From Sorangium cellulosum So0157-2 (GTDB lineage: Bacteria; Myxococcota_A; Polyangia; Polyangiales; Polyangiaceae), in NCBI RefSeq assembly GCF_000418325.1, contig NC_021658.1:5939501-6003500 (forward strand): a DNA stretch of 64,000 nt, written 5' to 3'. Below are positions 9,806 through 22,654 of the stretch, one piece after another (within the stretch, counting starts at the first letter, position 1; each line of letters opens with the position of its first letter). The notes under the pieces are model-generated. The model searched no databases. It saw only the letters and a program-made list of their open reading frames with translations, and had not been told where the DNA came from. A program made the translations under genes and the position numbers.

Positions 9806-10540
9806 GTAATGATCGAGGCGCAGCGGCGTCAAGGGCGCATCGACGCACCGCGCCGAGCAGTCCGCCCCGCCGCCGTGCACCCCCGCCCGCGGCACGCCCT
9901 TCGATCGAGCGAACGCCGCGGACGGCCGTGCGCGGACAGGGCGCCCCCGGCCCGGACGGGCCAGCGCTGCCGTCCCCGCTGCCCCACGACCCGGCGACGC
10001 CGCGCCCCCGGCGCGTCGACCGCGGACCCAGGGAAGGCCGGCCGCGCAGATCGGCAGACCACGACGTCCTCGTCCTCCCTCCGCGCCGACGACGCCAGCG
10101 CGACTCTCCGCGCCGACGACGCCAGCGACCAGCGCCCCCGCGCTCCGCCCGGCAGGAGGGTGGCTGTCAGCGCCACAGCGGCGCCTCCGCCGCTCATCGC
10201 GCCTCCGTCCCCGGTGCGAGCATCGCTGTCCGTGATGGCGTGGACAGAGCGGTGGTCTCGCGCCGACAGAGCGATCGCTCCGCGACACAAAAAAAGAGCG
10301 TATTGCGTGCGCGTCGGTCTTTGCCACGCGGTTTATCAGTGACATCTTTGCACGTGTCGCTGTAGCGGAGATGACTCACGTCGGCCGCTCCGGCCTTGTA
10401 GACTTCTTCGCGGCTCGTGCATTTGAACCAAGATGTACGCACCGGCGTTCGATGCGAGCACCCGTGGTCCGCGTTCAGGCGCCGGTCGTTTCGGGAGCTC
10501 ATGGGCGAAGAGCTCATGGGCATCCCAGGGGGCGTTAACC
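9806..10540. other. Long intergenic region with small repeats
   Basis: I see no credible gene in these 735 bases. It contains a 22-bp direct repeat (10079-10100 and 10106-10127), an A-run at about 10290, and a stem-loop at 10337-10362. It separates two divergently transcribed genes and must contain both promoters. Confidence 0.5.
10337..10362. promoter_or_regulatory. Imperfect stem-loop, possible operator or leader hairpin
   Basis: CAGTGACA (10337-10344) and TGTCGCTG (10355-10362) can pair with one G-T or mismatch around a 10-base loop. It lies about 180 bases upstream of the repeat lipoprotein gene. No T-run follows, so it is not an obvious terminator. Confidence 0.3.
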
Positions 10541-11368
10541 ATGGAGCATTCGCCGAAGCTGGCTGCACTCGTCCTGGCCGTCGCCGCGCTCTGCACAGGC
10601 GCCTGCGCGGCCCCGCTCGACCCGGAACCCTCGGCCGAGGCCGAGGACGGCGACGCGTCCCAGGCCGTCTGGTCGAACAACGCGCTGACGTCGAACGCGC
10701 TGACGTCGAACGCGCTCACCGCCGAGGCGCTGACCTCGAAGGCGCTGACGTCGAACGCGCTCACCGCCGAGGCGCTCTCGGAAAACCCGCTCACGGCCGC
10801 GGCGCTCCGCGACCCGGCCGCGCGCACGACGCTGAGGTACATCGCGAGCTGCGCGCTGCCGCGAGGCGAGCGCCTCACCCTCACCATCGACGGCGACGAG
10901 CTCTCCTTCCCGGGAGAGCTCGGCCTCGCGCCGCGCTGGGGAAAGGAGGGCGGATCCTGCGACGGCGCGTGCCGGAGCTGGGTCAGCGGCTGCGTCCTCG
11001 CCCGCGTCAACTACCTCGGAGAGCGGGTGAGGATCTCCCTCCGCGGCGATCGCGCGGAGCTCCTCGCCGACAAGGTCGAGCGCGCCGCGTTCCCCGTGCG
11101 GGAGGCGACGTACTACGGCGACATCTTCGCGGAGCGGCCCGTCTACCGCGCGTGCCTCCCGCGAGAGACCTCGGCCATCCCCCGCGTCTGCGGGCCGTCG
11201 CTCGAGACGTGCGCGATCGAGGTCGCCGGATCGTGCGAGCGCCTGTGCGACGCGCCGAGCAGCGACGGGAGCTTCCGGAACTGCCGCAGCACGGACCGCG
11301 TCCGCTCGGGCGAGCTCGCCGCCGGAGAGGTGCCGCACCCGGGCTCGGTCACCGTGTTCCTGCGCTGA
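10541..11368 (+). CDS. Lipoprotein with pentapeptide-like NALTS repeats
   Basis: A 275-residue exported lipoprotein: MEHSPKLAALVLAVAALCTG ends in a lipobox around TGAC. Residues 45-90 are nine consecutive five-residue units of the type NALTS/EALTA/KALTS with Leu at a fixed position. This resembles a short pentapeptide-repeat beta-helix and ends at SENPLTAAALRD. The rest is a cysteine-rich globular domain (YIASCALPRGERLTL, GGSCDGACRSWVSGCVLAR, ETCAIEVAGSCERLC) likely held by disulfides. The stop at 11368 is one base before the GTG of the giant kinase gene, so the two are translationally linked and may work together at the envelope. Function unknown. Confidence 0.75.
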   Translation: MEHSPKLAALVLAVAALCTGACAAPLDPEPSAEAEDGDASQAVWSNNALTSNALTSNALTAEALTSKALTSNALTAEALSENPLTAAALRDPAARTTLRYIASCALPRGERLTLTIDGDELSFPGELGLAPRWGKEGGSCDGACRSWVSGCVLARVNYLGERVRISLRGDRAELLADKVERAAFPVREATYYGDIFAERPVYRACLPRETSAIPRVCGPSLETCAIEVAGSCERLCDAPSSDGSFRNCRSTDRVRSGELAAGEVPHPGSVTVFLR

Positions 11369-11369
11369 C

Positions 11370-15410
<4,041 letters not shown>

Positions 15411-15803
15411 CTCGCTGGCTAGCCCCGCGCGCCGCGGCGATCCAGCCGGCCCGAGGGGTGCATCCACCCTCCGCCTCGCCCGCCCGTGCGCATCCGCTTC
15501 CCGCGCGGATCGGCGCGACATGGACGGTTTGACGCGCGCGGCTCATGGCCTGTCGCGTCGCCTGGAGCAACGTGACCGGTGCGGGGCCGGACACCTGCCT
15601 GCCGATTGTCCAGGATGAGCGAGGTGCTTATTGCGCTGAGAGCCTGTGAGTTCTGCTTGATTCAAATTAAAAAAATACTCTATCAGAGGTGACAGGTGAT
15701 CAGACGAGCTCATTCCTCCAACACAGGCGCTGTACTACCCACCACCGTCACACCTGCTCGAAATGGGCAGAGAGTCGAGAGAAAACGAGGGGCTGGGTGC
15801 CGA
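15411..15803. other. Intergenic region with AT-rich promoter-like segment before the lipase operon
   Basis: No gene is supported. An AT-rich patch at 15651-15690 is striking in this GC-rich DNA. TTGATT (15657) and TATCAG (15681) are 18 bases apart and could be a sigma-70-type promoter, though both match only four of six consensus positions. Confidence 0.35.
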
Positions 15804-16787
15804 ATGCTGATTGACGCATTGCGCTGTGCGGCCGGCGCTGCCGTCCTGCTGCTCTCGCAAGGATGCGTTGCGTCGATGGATGAGGCGGCGGGCGAGGATC
15901 GCGCCGACGTCGGCGAGGCGGCCCTGGCGCTGAAGAGCTATGCGAAGACGCAGTATCCGATCGTGCTCTGTCACGGGATGGCCGGCTTCAAGGCGATGTT
16001 CGGTGTGGTCGACTACTTCGGTGGGGTCGCGTCGACGCTGCGCTCCGGCGGAGCCGAGGTGTACGCCACCTCCGTGCCCCAGTTCGACAGCACCGAGGCG
16101 CGCGGGGAGGCGCTGCTCGCCCAGGTCGAGGATATCGTCGCCCGCACCGGGAGCGGGAAGGTCAACCTGATCGGGCACAGCCATGGCGGGCTCGACGTCC
16201 GGTACGTCGCCGCGGTGCGGCCGGATCTCGTCGCCTCGGTGACCACGATCGGGTCGCCGCACCAGGGGGCCGAGCTCGCCAGCTATCTCCAGGAGAACCT
16301 GCGCGACGGCGGCTTCGCCCAGGGGGCGCTCTCGTTCCTCGCCAACAGCCTGGGCACGGTGCTCAGCCTGCTCAGCGGGCAAACGTCGGCTCAGGACTCG
16401 ATCGCCGCCGTGAGGTCGCTCTCGGCCGAGGGGATGCGCGAGTTCAACGCGCTTTACCCGGCCGGGCTGCCCGAAGGCCGGTGCGGGCAGGGCGCCGCCG
16501 AGGAGAACGGCGTGCGCTTCTTCTCGTGGTCGGGGACCGGGATCATCACGAGCCTCCTCGATCCGACCGACGTGACGCTCGGGCTCATCTCGAAGCTGTA
16601 CTCGGAGTCGAACGACGGGATGGTGGGCAGGTGCAGCTCCCACTTCGGGGAGGTGGTCCGCGACGATTACGGGATGAACCACCTCGACGAGGTGAATCAG
16701 CTGTTCGGGTTTATCAACCTGTCTGGCCCGAACCCGAAATCCGTGTTCCGGGCGCACGCGAGCCGCCTGAAGAACCTCGGTCTCTGA
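15804..16787 (+). CDS. Secreted triacylglycerol lipase (bacterial family I type)
   Basis: A 327-residue exported lipase. The ATG at 15804 gives a signal peptide LRCAAGAAVLLLSQGC that may be a lipobox. The mature enzyme starts with the family I motif YPIVLCHGMAGF, whose His-Gly forms the oxyanion hole. Ser126 lies in the nucleophile elbow GHSHGG, followed by VRPDLVASVTTIGSPHQGAE. The catalytic His is likely in YGMNHLDEVN, and an acidic partner lies in the preceding region near SNDGMVG. Family I.1/I.2 lipases of Pseudomonas and Burkholderia need a dedicated foldase, and such a gene follows 14 bases downstream. It hydrolyses long-chain acylglycerols outside the cytoplasm. Confidence 0.92.
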   Translation: MLIDALRCAAGAAVLLLSQGCVASMDEAAGEDRADVGEAALALKSYAKTQYPIVLCHGMAGFKAMFGVVDYFGGVASTLRSGGAEVYATSVPQFDSTEARGEALLAQVEDIVARTGSGKVNLIGHSHGGLDVRYVAAVRPDLVASVTTIGSPHQGAELASYLQENLRDGGFAQGALSFLANSLGTVLSLLSGQTSAQDSIAAVRSLSAEGMREFNALYPAGLPEGRCGQGAAEENGVRFFSWSGTGIITSLLDPTDVTLGLISKLYSESNDGMVGRCSSHFGEVVRDDYGMNHLDEVNQLFGFINLSGPNPKSVFRAHASRLKNLGL

Positions 16788-16801
16788 TCCGGTGAGGGCC
16801 C

Positions 16802-17845
16802 GTGGAGCGTCGTAGAAGGAACGTCCTCGTCGCGGCGATGGCGGTCGCCGCGCTGCTCGGCGCCGGGCGGCTCCTCTCGCGGGAGCGGCCCCGACCGGCC
16901 GCGTCCGCCGCGCGGACGAGCGGGCTGGCTGCGCGCTCCTTCCGGGCGGAAGCGCGGCCGGCGCTGTCGACGTCGGCGGCCCCCGCGCGCGTCCGGCAGG
17001 CGCTGTCGGTCGCGCCCCCCGTGGCCGCTCTTCCGCGGACCGCCGCGGCGCCGTCGCTCCGCGGCACGGACGTCGACGGCGCGGTGCTCGTCGACGCGAA
17101 CGGCGATCTGATCGTCGGGCCCGAGCTCCTCGCGCTGTTCGACTACTTCCTGAGCGCGACCGGCGAGGCGCCGGCCGCGGCGATCCGCGCCCGCATCGTG
17201 GCGGCGATCCGGGAGCGCGCGGCGGGGCCCGCGGCGCACCAGGCGATCGCCCTGCTCGACCGGTACCTCGGCTACCGCGAGGCGGCCGGCGCGGCGCGCG
17301 CCGCGCAGGCGGCCGATCCGGCCGAGCGGCTCGCCGCGCTGCGCGAGATCCGGCGGGCGCACTTCGGCGACGAGGTCGCGGCGCAGCTGTTCGGCGACGA
17401 GGAGCGGGAGGGGGAGGCGGCGATCGAGGCGTCGCGCGTCCTCGCGGACGCGACCCTCTCGCCCGAGGAGCGCGACGCGCGGCTCGCCGAGGTCGAGGCG
17501 GCGCTGCCCGAGCACCTCCGCGAGGCGCGGGAGGCGGCGGTGCGCCCGCTCGCCCAGCAGGCCGAGGAGCAGGCGCTCCGCGACGCGGGCGCCTCGGACG
17601 AGGAGCTCTACGCGCACCGGGTCGCGACCGTGGGCCCCGAGGCGGCGGACCGGCTCGCGGAGCTCGACCGGCAGCGGGAGGACTGGCAGCGGCGCCTCGA
17701 CGCGTTCGAGGGCGCGCGCGCGGCGATCGCGGCGACGGAGGCCGATCCGGAGGCGCGCCGCGCCGCCGAGGAGGCGCTGCTCGCGCGCGCGTTCACGCCC
17801 GAGGAGCGGCTGCGCGTGCGGGCGATCCTGGGCCCCGCGCCGTGA
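16802..17845 (+). CDS. lif: Lipase-specific foldase (lipase chaperone, Lif)
   Basis: A 347-residue inner-membrane-anchored steric chaperone. It has a short basic N-terminus, one transmembrane helix (VLVAAMAVAALLGAGRLL), and an Ala/Pro-rich linker. The diagnostic foldase motif LFDYFLSATGE at about 112-122 matches the RxxFDY(F/C)LSAxGE motif essential in Pseudomonas and Burkholderia foldases. The remainder is highly helical with many Glu, Arg and Ala, as in the helical arms that wrap the lipase. It starts at GTG, 14 bases after the lipase stop. Its job is to fold the lipase in the periplasm before secretion. Confidence 0.9.
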   Translation: MERRRRNVLVAAMAVAALLGAGRLLSRERPRPAASAARTSGLAARSFRAEARPALSTSAAPARVRQALSVAPPVAALPRTAAAPSLRGTDVDGAVLVDANGDLIVGPELLALFDYFLSATGEAPAAAIRARIVAAIRERAAGPAAHQAIALLDRYLGYREAAGAARAAQAADPAERLAALREIRRAHFGDEVAAQLFGDEEREGEAAIEASRVLADATLSPEERDARLAEVEAALPEHLREAREAAVRPLAQQAEEQALRDAGASDEELYAHRVATVGPEAADRLAELDRQREDWQRRLDAFEGARAAIAATEADPEARRAAEEALLARAFTPEERLRVRAILGPAP

Positions 17846-17937
17846 CCCGCGCGCCGGCGCGCCGGCGCTGGATGAGCGCGCCGGCGCGCCGCGGGGCGCT
17901 CCGCGATCCGGGCGCGGGCGGGGACCTCGAGCCGCGG

Positions 17938-18591
17938 CTACATCGAGCCGTGGATCGAGAGCCCGAGCCCGTCGGGGGTGACGACCGGCGCTGCGCCCAC
18001 CTGGAGCACGCTGCCGCGCTTCATCGGCACACGCACCTGCCGCGGCATGGCGACGCCGCCGAGGAGCATCCCGAGGCCGACGGCCTGGCCGGCGCCCAAG
18101 ACGGAGAGGCCGACCGCGCCTGCCGCCGAGTGCCGCCCCGTGCCGAGGTGGATCCAGGGGCCGGCGAGGGGGATGAGCAGCGTGCTGGGGCTCGCCGAGG
18201 CGCTGTCGCGCTGCCGGACGAGGGAGCACGCGCACTTGGTGCAATGGGGAACGAGCCGGGAGTGCGGCCGCTCGAGGCTGAGGGCGGCGCCGTAGATGGC
18301 CGACGCGGTCCAGAAGCCGCCCAGCGTGGACGCTCCGGCGACGATCCAGCGCCGCTTCTGGGGGTTCGCGACGTAGGTGGAGGCGGCCTGCTGCGTGCCG
18401 ATCGAGGCCCGCTGCGGCCCGAGGTGGCCTTGCGCCTGCGCCTGCGGCGAGATGGCCTGTGCGGCGTCGCCCGCGGAAGCGCTGGAGACACCGAGACAGA
18501 GGCCGAGCCCGAGAAGCCCGGCGAGCCCCCCCACGACGCCTCTCCCTCTTGTTGACCTACCGCTGTTTCTCCCCGTCTTCGAAGTCCGCAT
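17938..18591 (-). CDS. Exported membrane protein, function unknown
   Basis: A 217-residue protein. The ATG at 18591 is preceded by a strong GGGAGGGG ribosome site. The N-terminus is a long signal sequence (VVGGLAGLLGLGLCLGVSSA, cleavage near ASAGDA). Two or three further hydrophobic segments follow (WIVAGASTLGGFWTASAIYG, LLIPLAGPWIHLG, AVGLSVLGAGQAVGLGMLL), so it may sit in the membrane. CTKCAC provides a cysteine pair. The C-terminus (VVTPDGLGLSIHGSM) looks like the final strand of an envelope protein. It matches a common myxobacterial layout, but I recognise no family. It is convergent with the foldase gene. Confidence 0.65.
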   Translation of the reverse strand: MRTSKTGRNSGRSTRGRGVVGGLAGLLGLGLCLGVSSASAGDAAQAISPQAQAQGHLGPQRASIGTQQAASTYVANPQKRRWIVAGASTLGGFWTASAIYGAALSLERPHSRLVPHCTKCACSLVRQRDSASASPSTLLIPLAGPWIHLGTGRHSAAGAVGLSVLGAGQAVGLGMLLGGVAMPRQVRVPMKRGSVLQVGAAPVVTPDGLGLSIHGSM

Positions 18592-18920
18592 GAGCCCCTC
18601 CCGGTGCCACGAAGCGCGCACCTGCGCTGGGGAGAGCAAGCCGCGGACCCTCCGGGAGAGGCCTCTCGCGCCGGGGGCGCGAAAGCCCGAGATCCGCGCC
18701 GCGCAGGCACAGAGAGCACAGAGGGCACGGAGAGCACAGAGGCTCTCTGGGATTCTCTCCGAGTCCTCTGCGCCGCCGGGATTCCTCTTGCTGGAGGGGA
18801 GACGCCGGGTCCTGCTCCGGGGAGGACCTGGAGAGAGGCGCTCGCGGCGAGGTGCTTGACTTCCGAGGGGCCTGTGGAGTTCCTCTCGGGCGCCGCCCAT
18901 CTCACCCGTAGGAGCCGACC
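18592..18920. other. Intergenic region with purine-rich CACAGAGG-type repeats
   Basis: No gene is supported. Around 18708-18770 is a run of imperfect units such as AGAGAGCACAGAGGGCACGG, partly mirrored by CTCTCTGGGATTCTCTCCGAG. Such short tracts could form structure. Frames through it read TEST/TEG repeats and are not real proteins. Confidence 0.5.
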
Positions 18921-19560
18921 ATGACGTCCCGACGCGACCGAGCGACCATGAGCCTCCGGCGCGCCGCTTCGGGGTGCCTCGTGGGCCTGTACCTGCTCTG
19001 GAGCTCGCTCCCGGACGAGGCGCTCTTCGACGCGGCGGAGCGCGACGCGCTCGCCACCGAGGGCGAGCTCCGCCGAGAGGTCGACCGGATGCTGGCCGAC
19101 CCGAAGAGCGCCGCGTTCTACCAGAACTTCTTCGGGCAGTGGCTCGGGACCCGCACGCTCCCCAGCCACCACGCCGACGCCGCCGTGTTCCCGCTCTGGA
19201 GCCAGGCGCTGAATCGCGGCCATCAACTGCTGGCTCGGCCAGAAGACCGCGGCGCTCGCGGCGCGGCTCGACGCGATCCGCGAGGGCGACGGCACGGTCC
19301 TCGATCACTGCGTCATGGTGCACATGAGCGAGATGCGCACCCACGATCACGACGCTTACGACCTGCCCATCGTGCTCCTTGGCGGCGACGGCGTCTTCCT
19401 GAACGACCCGCACGTCGCCTACGGCCCCGTCGGGGGCGATCGCCAGCTCCGCGATCTCTGGTTCACGATCATGAACCGGTACTACGGGCTCGGCGTGGCG
19501 TCGTTCGGCGACGATCTCCGCGGCGAGCCGAACCGGCTGCTCGAGGAGATCCTGCGGTAG
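18921..19560 (+). pseudogene. Collapsed remnant of a DUF1592/DUF1588-type gene joined to the end of a DUF1552-type gene
   Basis: An ATG with a good AGGAG site starts MTSRRDRATMSLRRAASGCLVGLY. The frame then moves directly into LLWSSLPDEALFDAAE, LRREVDRMLADPKSAAFYQN and FFGQWLGTRTL, a hallmark block from the middle of DUF1592/DUF1588 secreted proteins. The domains that normally precede and follow it are absent. After about 19210 the first frame degenerates. Another frame reads AINCWLGQKTAALAARLDAI, HCVMVHMSEMRTHDHDAYDLP and MNRYYGLGVASFGDDLRG to a stop at 19560, resembling the C-terminus of DUF1552 proteins. These two families are usually neighbouring genes, so internal deletions have fused their remains. 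Not functional. Confidence 0.65.
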
Positions 19561-19692
19561 CCGCGCACGCGCACGCGCTCGCGCGCTCGCCCGCTTGCCC
19601 GCTCGCCCGCTCGCACCGAGCGCCGCCCCGACCGCGGCGGCGAGGGTGCTCGTGGTCCGCGGATTGCTATGCCGCGGGGCGGGAGGTTTCTC

Positions 19693-20199
19693 ATGACACA
19701 GTCCGCGATCTATCCGAGCACCGAAGACATGCTGTCGCCGGAGGTGACCAGGCCGGGCGCCGCCGCGCCGGCGGTCCAGAAGAACGCTGCGATCCCCTCC
19801 AAGCTGCTCTTCGGCGTCCTGCCCATCCGGCGCCTCATCCCCCAGGACGTCCACTCCGCCCTCGATTACTCGAACGGCCTCATGGTGGCCCTGGCCGGTC
19901 TCGCCTCGAACCGGCGTGAGGCAAAGGTCGCCGGTGCGATCCTCGGCGCCTCGGTGATCTCCGTGTCCCTGCTCACCGACTACCGGATGAGCCTGGCCAA
20001 GTTGATCCCGATCGAGGCGCACGAGGTGCTCGATTATGTGTGGAGCGCCTCGGTGATCGCGGCGCCGTTCGCGCTCGGGTACACGAAGCGCGCACCGCTC
20101 GCCGCCTTCGTCCAAATTGCCACAGGGGCCGCCAACCTCCTGGGCTCGATGTTCACCGACTACCGCGCCGCGCGGGGGAGCATGCAGCCGGCCGCCTAG
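19693..20199 (+). CDS. Small four-helix membrane protein with internal duplication
   Basis: A 168-residue integral membrane protein. The ATG at 19693 follows a GGAGG site by seven bases, favouring it over an upstream start. After a polar N-terminus come two similar halves. The first contains IPQDVHSALDYSNGLMVALA and ends SVSLLTDYRM. The second contains IPIEAHEVLDYVWSASVIAA and ends LGSMFTDYRA. Each has two hydrophobic helices and shares the H..LDY and TDYR motifs. This resembles SPW-repeat-like membrane proteins, but I cannot name the family with certainty. It probably acts in the inner membrane; no operon partner is close. Confidence 0.75.
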   Translation: MTQSAIYPSTEDMLSPEVTRPGAAAPAVQKNAAIPSKLLFGVLPIRRLIPQDVHSALDYSNGLMVALAGLASNRREAKVAGAILGASVISVSLLTDYRMSLAKLIPIEAHEVLDYVWSASVIAAPFALGYTKRAPLAAFVQIATGAANLLGSMFTDYRAARGSMQPAA

Positions 20200-20243
20200 C
20201 GCCGCCCGCCAGAAACTCCGCCCTGCGGGGAGGGCGACCGCGC

Positions 20244-22418
20244 TCAGCGCCGCATGATCCACCGATGGCCGCGGATCAGCATGCGGGGCGCACGCGCGCG
20301 GTCGACGTCAATCGGCGAGACACCCGCCCACGACGCGAGCGCACCGAGGGCGATATCGCGCTCGGGCGGCGAGAGATCGCCCAGGCTGGAGAGGTGGTTG
20401 CCATCCGGTACGACGAAGCGGTGCGTGTCCCGAGCCTCCCCGACGTCGAAGGCGGCGGCCGTGTACGGGTCGTTCTCGCCGTAAAGGAACATCAGCCGTT
20501 CGCCCTCGGCGGTGAGCCAGGCGGAGATGTCCAGCATCGCCCCTGGATCGAAGACCGGAGTCTTCCCGGACCCAGGGACGATGAACGATGTGGCCGTGTC
20601 GGCGTCGGGGTACACGAGGAGATCGGCGAGGTGCTCCGTCGCGATCGCCGGATAACCGAGCTGGACCGCAGCTTGCCAGTAGTAGGGCTCGTACACGAGG
20701 AGGGAAGCATCGCTGTAGAACGAGGGCTGGCTCACCTGATCGAGGAAGGCCCAGACGTCCTCGTCGTCCGAGGCCGGGGTCGGGACGGCGCCGCAGAGGG
20801 TCGCGTCCATGTACTGCCAGAAGGCAAAGATGGAGTCGACCACCGCGGTCTCCAGGGCCTTCTCGATGCCGAGCAGGTCGTAGGAGAAGCCCTCTTCCGC
20901 GGCGTCGGCCTCCATGCGCGCCAGCATCGCCGGGCGTCGCAGCAGCACCTCGCGCTGGAACTCCCGGAGCGCGCCCTGGCAGGCCGCATCGCCGCGCTCG
21001 GCCAGGAACTCGAGGTAGCGAGGGTCGGGGTTGCCCATGCTGTGCGGCGTCACGTAAGCCACGGTGCCGTCCACGTCGTCGGGATAGAAGCGACGATGGT
21101 AGACCGAGGTCATCCCGCCTTTGCTCCCGCCGGTGGAGATCCACTTGCCCTCGTAGAAGGGCCTCAACGACGCGATGACGTGGTGAATGTCCGCGGCAGC
21201 TTGCTCGATGGTGAGCTGCGACCAGTCCGCAGGCTCCGGGCGTGAAGGCGTGAAGAAGCGGTGCTCGACGCGGATCTGGTTGCCGGCGAGCAGCTCGGTG
21301 GGCTCGTCGAGCCACTGGTACTCCGGCCAGAGGTTGTAGCCTTCCGTCGCGATCACCACGGGCGCGGCGGGGTCCCGGTGGTGGAGCGCAAGGCGCTGGC
21401 GAAACCGCGCGCCGCCCGGCTCATCGTGATCCGCAGGCTGGTCGATCTCCATGACGAAGTAGCGGTAGCCCGGAAGCTCCGAGTCCAGCTCCTCGACCGT
21501 GAGCCCCTCGATGGTCTGGAGCTGATCGAGGATGTCGTCCGAGCTGTGGGGATCCGCGCCGCCCGCGCCGCCGCCGCCCTCGGCCTGGGGGTCCGCGCCG
21601 CCCGCGCCACCGCCGCCCTCGGCCTGGGGGTCCGCGCCGCCCGCGCCACCGCCGCCCTCGGCCTGGGGGTCCGCGCCGCCCGCGCCACCGCCGCCCTCGG
21701 CCTGGGGGTCCGCGCCGCCCGCGCCACCGCCGCCCTCGGCCTGGGGGTCCGCGCCGCCCGCGCCACCGCCGCCCTCGGCCTGGGGGTCCGCGCCGCCCGC
21801 GCCACCGCCGCCCTCGGCCTGGGGGTCCGCGCCGCCCGCGCCACCGCCGCCCTCGGCCTGGGGGTCCGCGCCGCCCGCGCCACCGCCGCCCTCGGCCTGG
21901 GGGTCCGCGCCGCCCGCGCCACCGCCGCCCTCGGCCTGGGGGTCCGCGCCGCCCGCGCCACCGCCGCCCTCGGCCTGGGGGTCCGCGCCGCCCGCGCCAC
22001 CGCCGCCCTCGGCCTGGGGGTCCGCGCCGCCCGCGCCACCGCCGCCCTCGGCCTGGGGGTCCGCGCCGCCCGCGCCACCGCCGCCCTCGGCCTGGGGGTC
22101 CGCGCCGCCCGCGCCACCGCCGCCCTCGGCCTGGGGGTCCGCGCCGCCCGCGCCACCGCCGCCCTCGGCCTGGGGGTCCGCGCCGCCCGCGCCACCGCCG
22201 CCCTCGGCCTGGGGGTCCGCGCCGCCCGCGCCACCGCCGCCCTCGGCCTGGGGGTCCGCGCCGCCCGCGCCACCGCCGCCCTCGGCCTGGGGGTCCGCGC
22301 CGCCCGCGCCACCGCCGCCCTCGGCCTGGGGGTCCGCGCCGCCCGCGCCACCGCCGCAGGCGACGAGCGAAAAAGTGGCCGAGGCGAAGGCGAGCAAGAT
22401 CAGGTATCGGGTGCGCAT
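20244..22418 (-). CDS. Secreted S37-family (PS-10) peptidase lipoprotein with 20-unit Gly-rich spacer
   Basis: A 724-residue exported peptidase. The signal MRTRYLILLAFASATFSLVA ends with a lipobox Cys. Next comes a spacer of about 270 residues made of a 13-residue unit (GGGGAGGADPQAE), with 20 copies of the ADPQAE motif. The catalytic part starts near 295: a typical S37 N-terminus (YRYFVMEIDQPADHDEPG), the nucleophile Ser in STGGSKGGMT at about 430, an Asp in LYGENDPYT and the His in VPDGNH near the end. Family S37 includes a Streptomyces prolyl tripeptidyl aminopeptidase. It should act outside the cell on peptides, tethered by a long flexible linker. The spacer length is likely variable. Confidence 0.88.
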   Translation of the reverse strand: MRTRYLILLAFASATFSLVACGGGAGGADPQAEGGGGAGGADPQAEGGGGAGGADPQAEGGGGAGGADPQAEGGGGAGGADPQAEGGGGAGGADPQAEGGGGAGGADPQAEGGGGAGGADPQAEGGGGAGGADPQAEGGGGAGGADPQAEGGGGAGGADPQAEGGGGAGGADPQAEGGGGAGGADPQAEGGGGAGGADPQAEGGGGAGGADPQAEGGGGAGGADPQAEGGGGAGGADPQAEGGGGAGGADPQAEGGGGAGGADPQAEGGGGAGGADPQAEGGGGAGGADPHSSDDILDQLQTIEGLTVEELDSELPGYRYFVMEIDQPADHDEPGGARFRQRLALHHRDPAAPVVIATEGYNLWPEYQWLDEPTELLAGNQIRVEHRFFTPSRPEPADWSQLTIEQAAADIHHVIASLRPFYEGKWISTGGSKGGMTSVYHRRFYPDDVDGTVAYVTPHSMGNPDPRYLEFLAERGDAACQGALREFQREVLLRRPAMLARMEADAAEEGFSYDLLGIEKALETAVVDSIFAFWQYMDATLCGAVPTPASDDEDVWAFLDQVSQPSFYSDASLLVYEPYYWQAAVQLGYPAIATEHLADLLVYPDADTATSFIVPGSGKTPVFDPGAMLDISAWLTAEGERLMFLYGENDPYTAAAFDVGEARDTHRFVVPDGNHLSSLGDLSPPERDIALGALASWAGVSPIDVDRARAPRMLIRGHRWIMRR
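21550..22356. repeat. Minisatellite: 39-bp unit, 20 complete copies plus a partial copy
   Basis: The unit on the plus strand begins GGGTCCGCGCCGCCCGCGCC and ends CGGCCTGG. Copies run at exact 39-base steps from 21550 to 22329, followed by a partial unit. Only the first differs visibly (GGATCC and CCGCCG variants). The unit is 13 codons long and stop-free in several frames, so copy-number change keeps the host gene in frame. The near identity indicates recent expansion or homogenisation. Confidence 0.97.
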
Positions 22419-22654
22419 GACGGCCGAGCCTACATCAACGAGGCGCTCGTTCGGAGGGACGCCGCCGTCGGGAAGCTGCCTTCACGGCCTGGTCGCGCAG
22501 CCAGCGCTGCGCCGGCTCGTTCTGCGTGCGCCGATGCCCGTCAGCGCGAACGAGGAGCTGGCGACGTCGAGCGGCGGCGGCCGCACCACCAGCCCTATCG
22601 GCGCCGTCCGCAACCACCGCCCCGACATCATCGCGCGCGGCCCCCCGCTGCGCC

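Noticed and set aside
10079..10127. Possible CRISPR-like repeat (22 bp twice)
   Set aside because: Only two copies, with a 5-base spacer. No array and no cas gene nearby.
10280..10300. A-run as part of a rho-independent terminator
   Set aside because: No GC-rich hairpin adjoins the run in the right orientation on either strand.
18604..18924. Frame containing TESTEGTESTEA
   Set aside because: It comes from the CACAGAGG-type purine repeat; no ribosome site or conserved sequence supports it.
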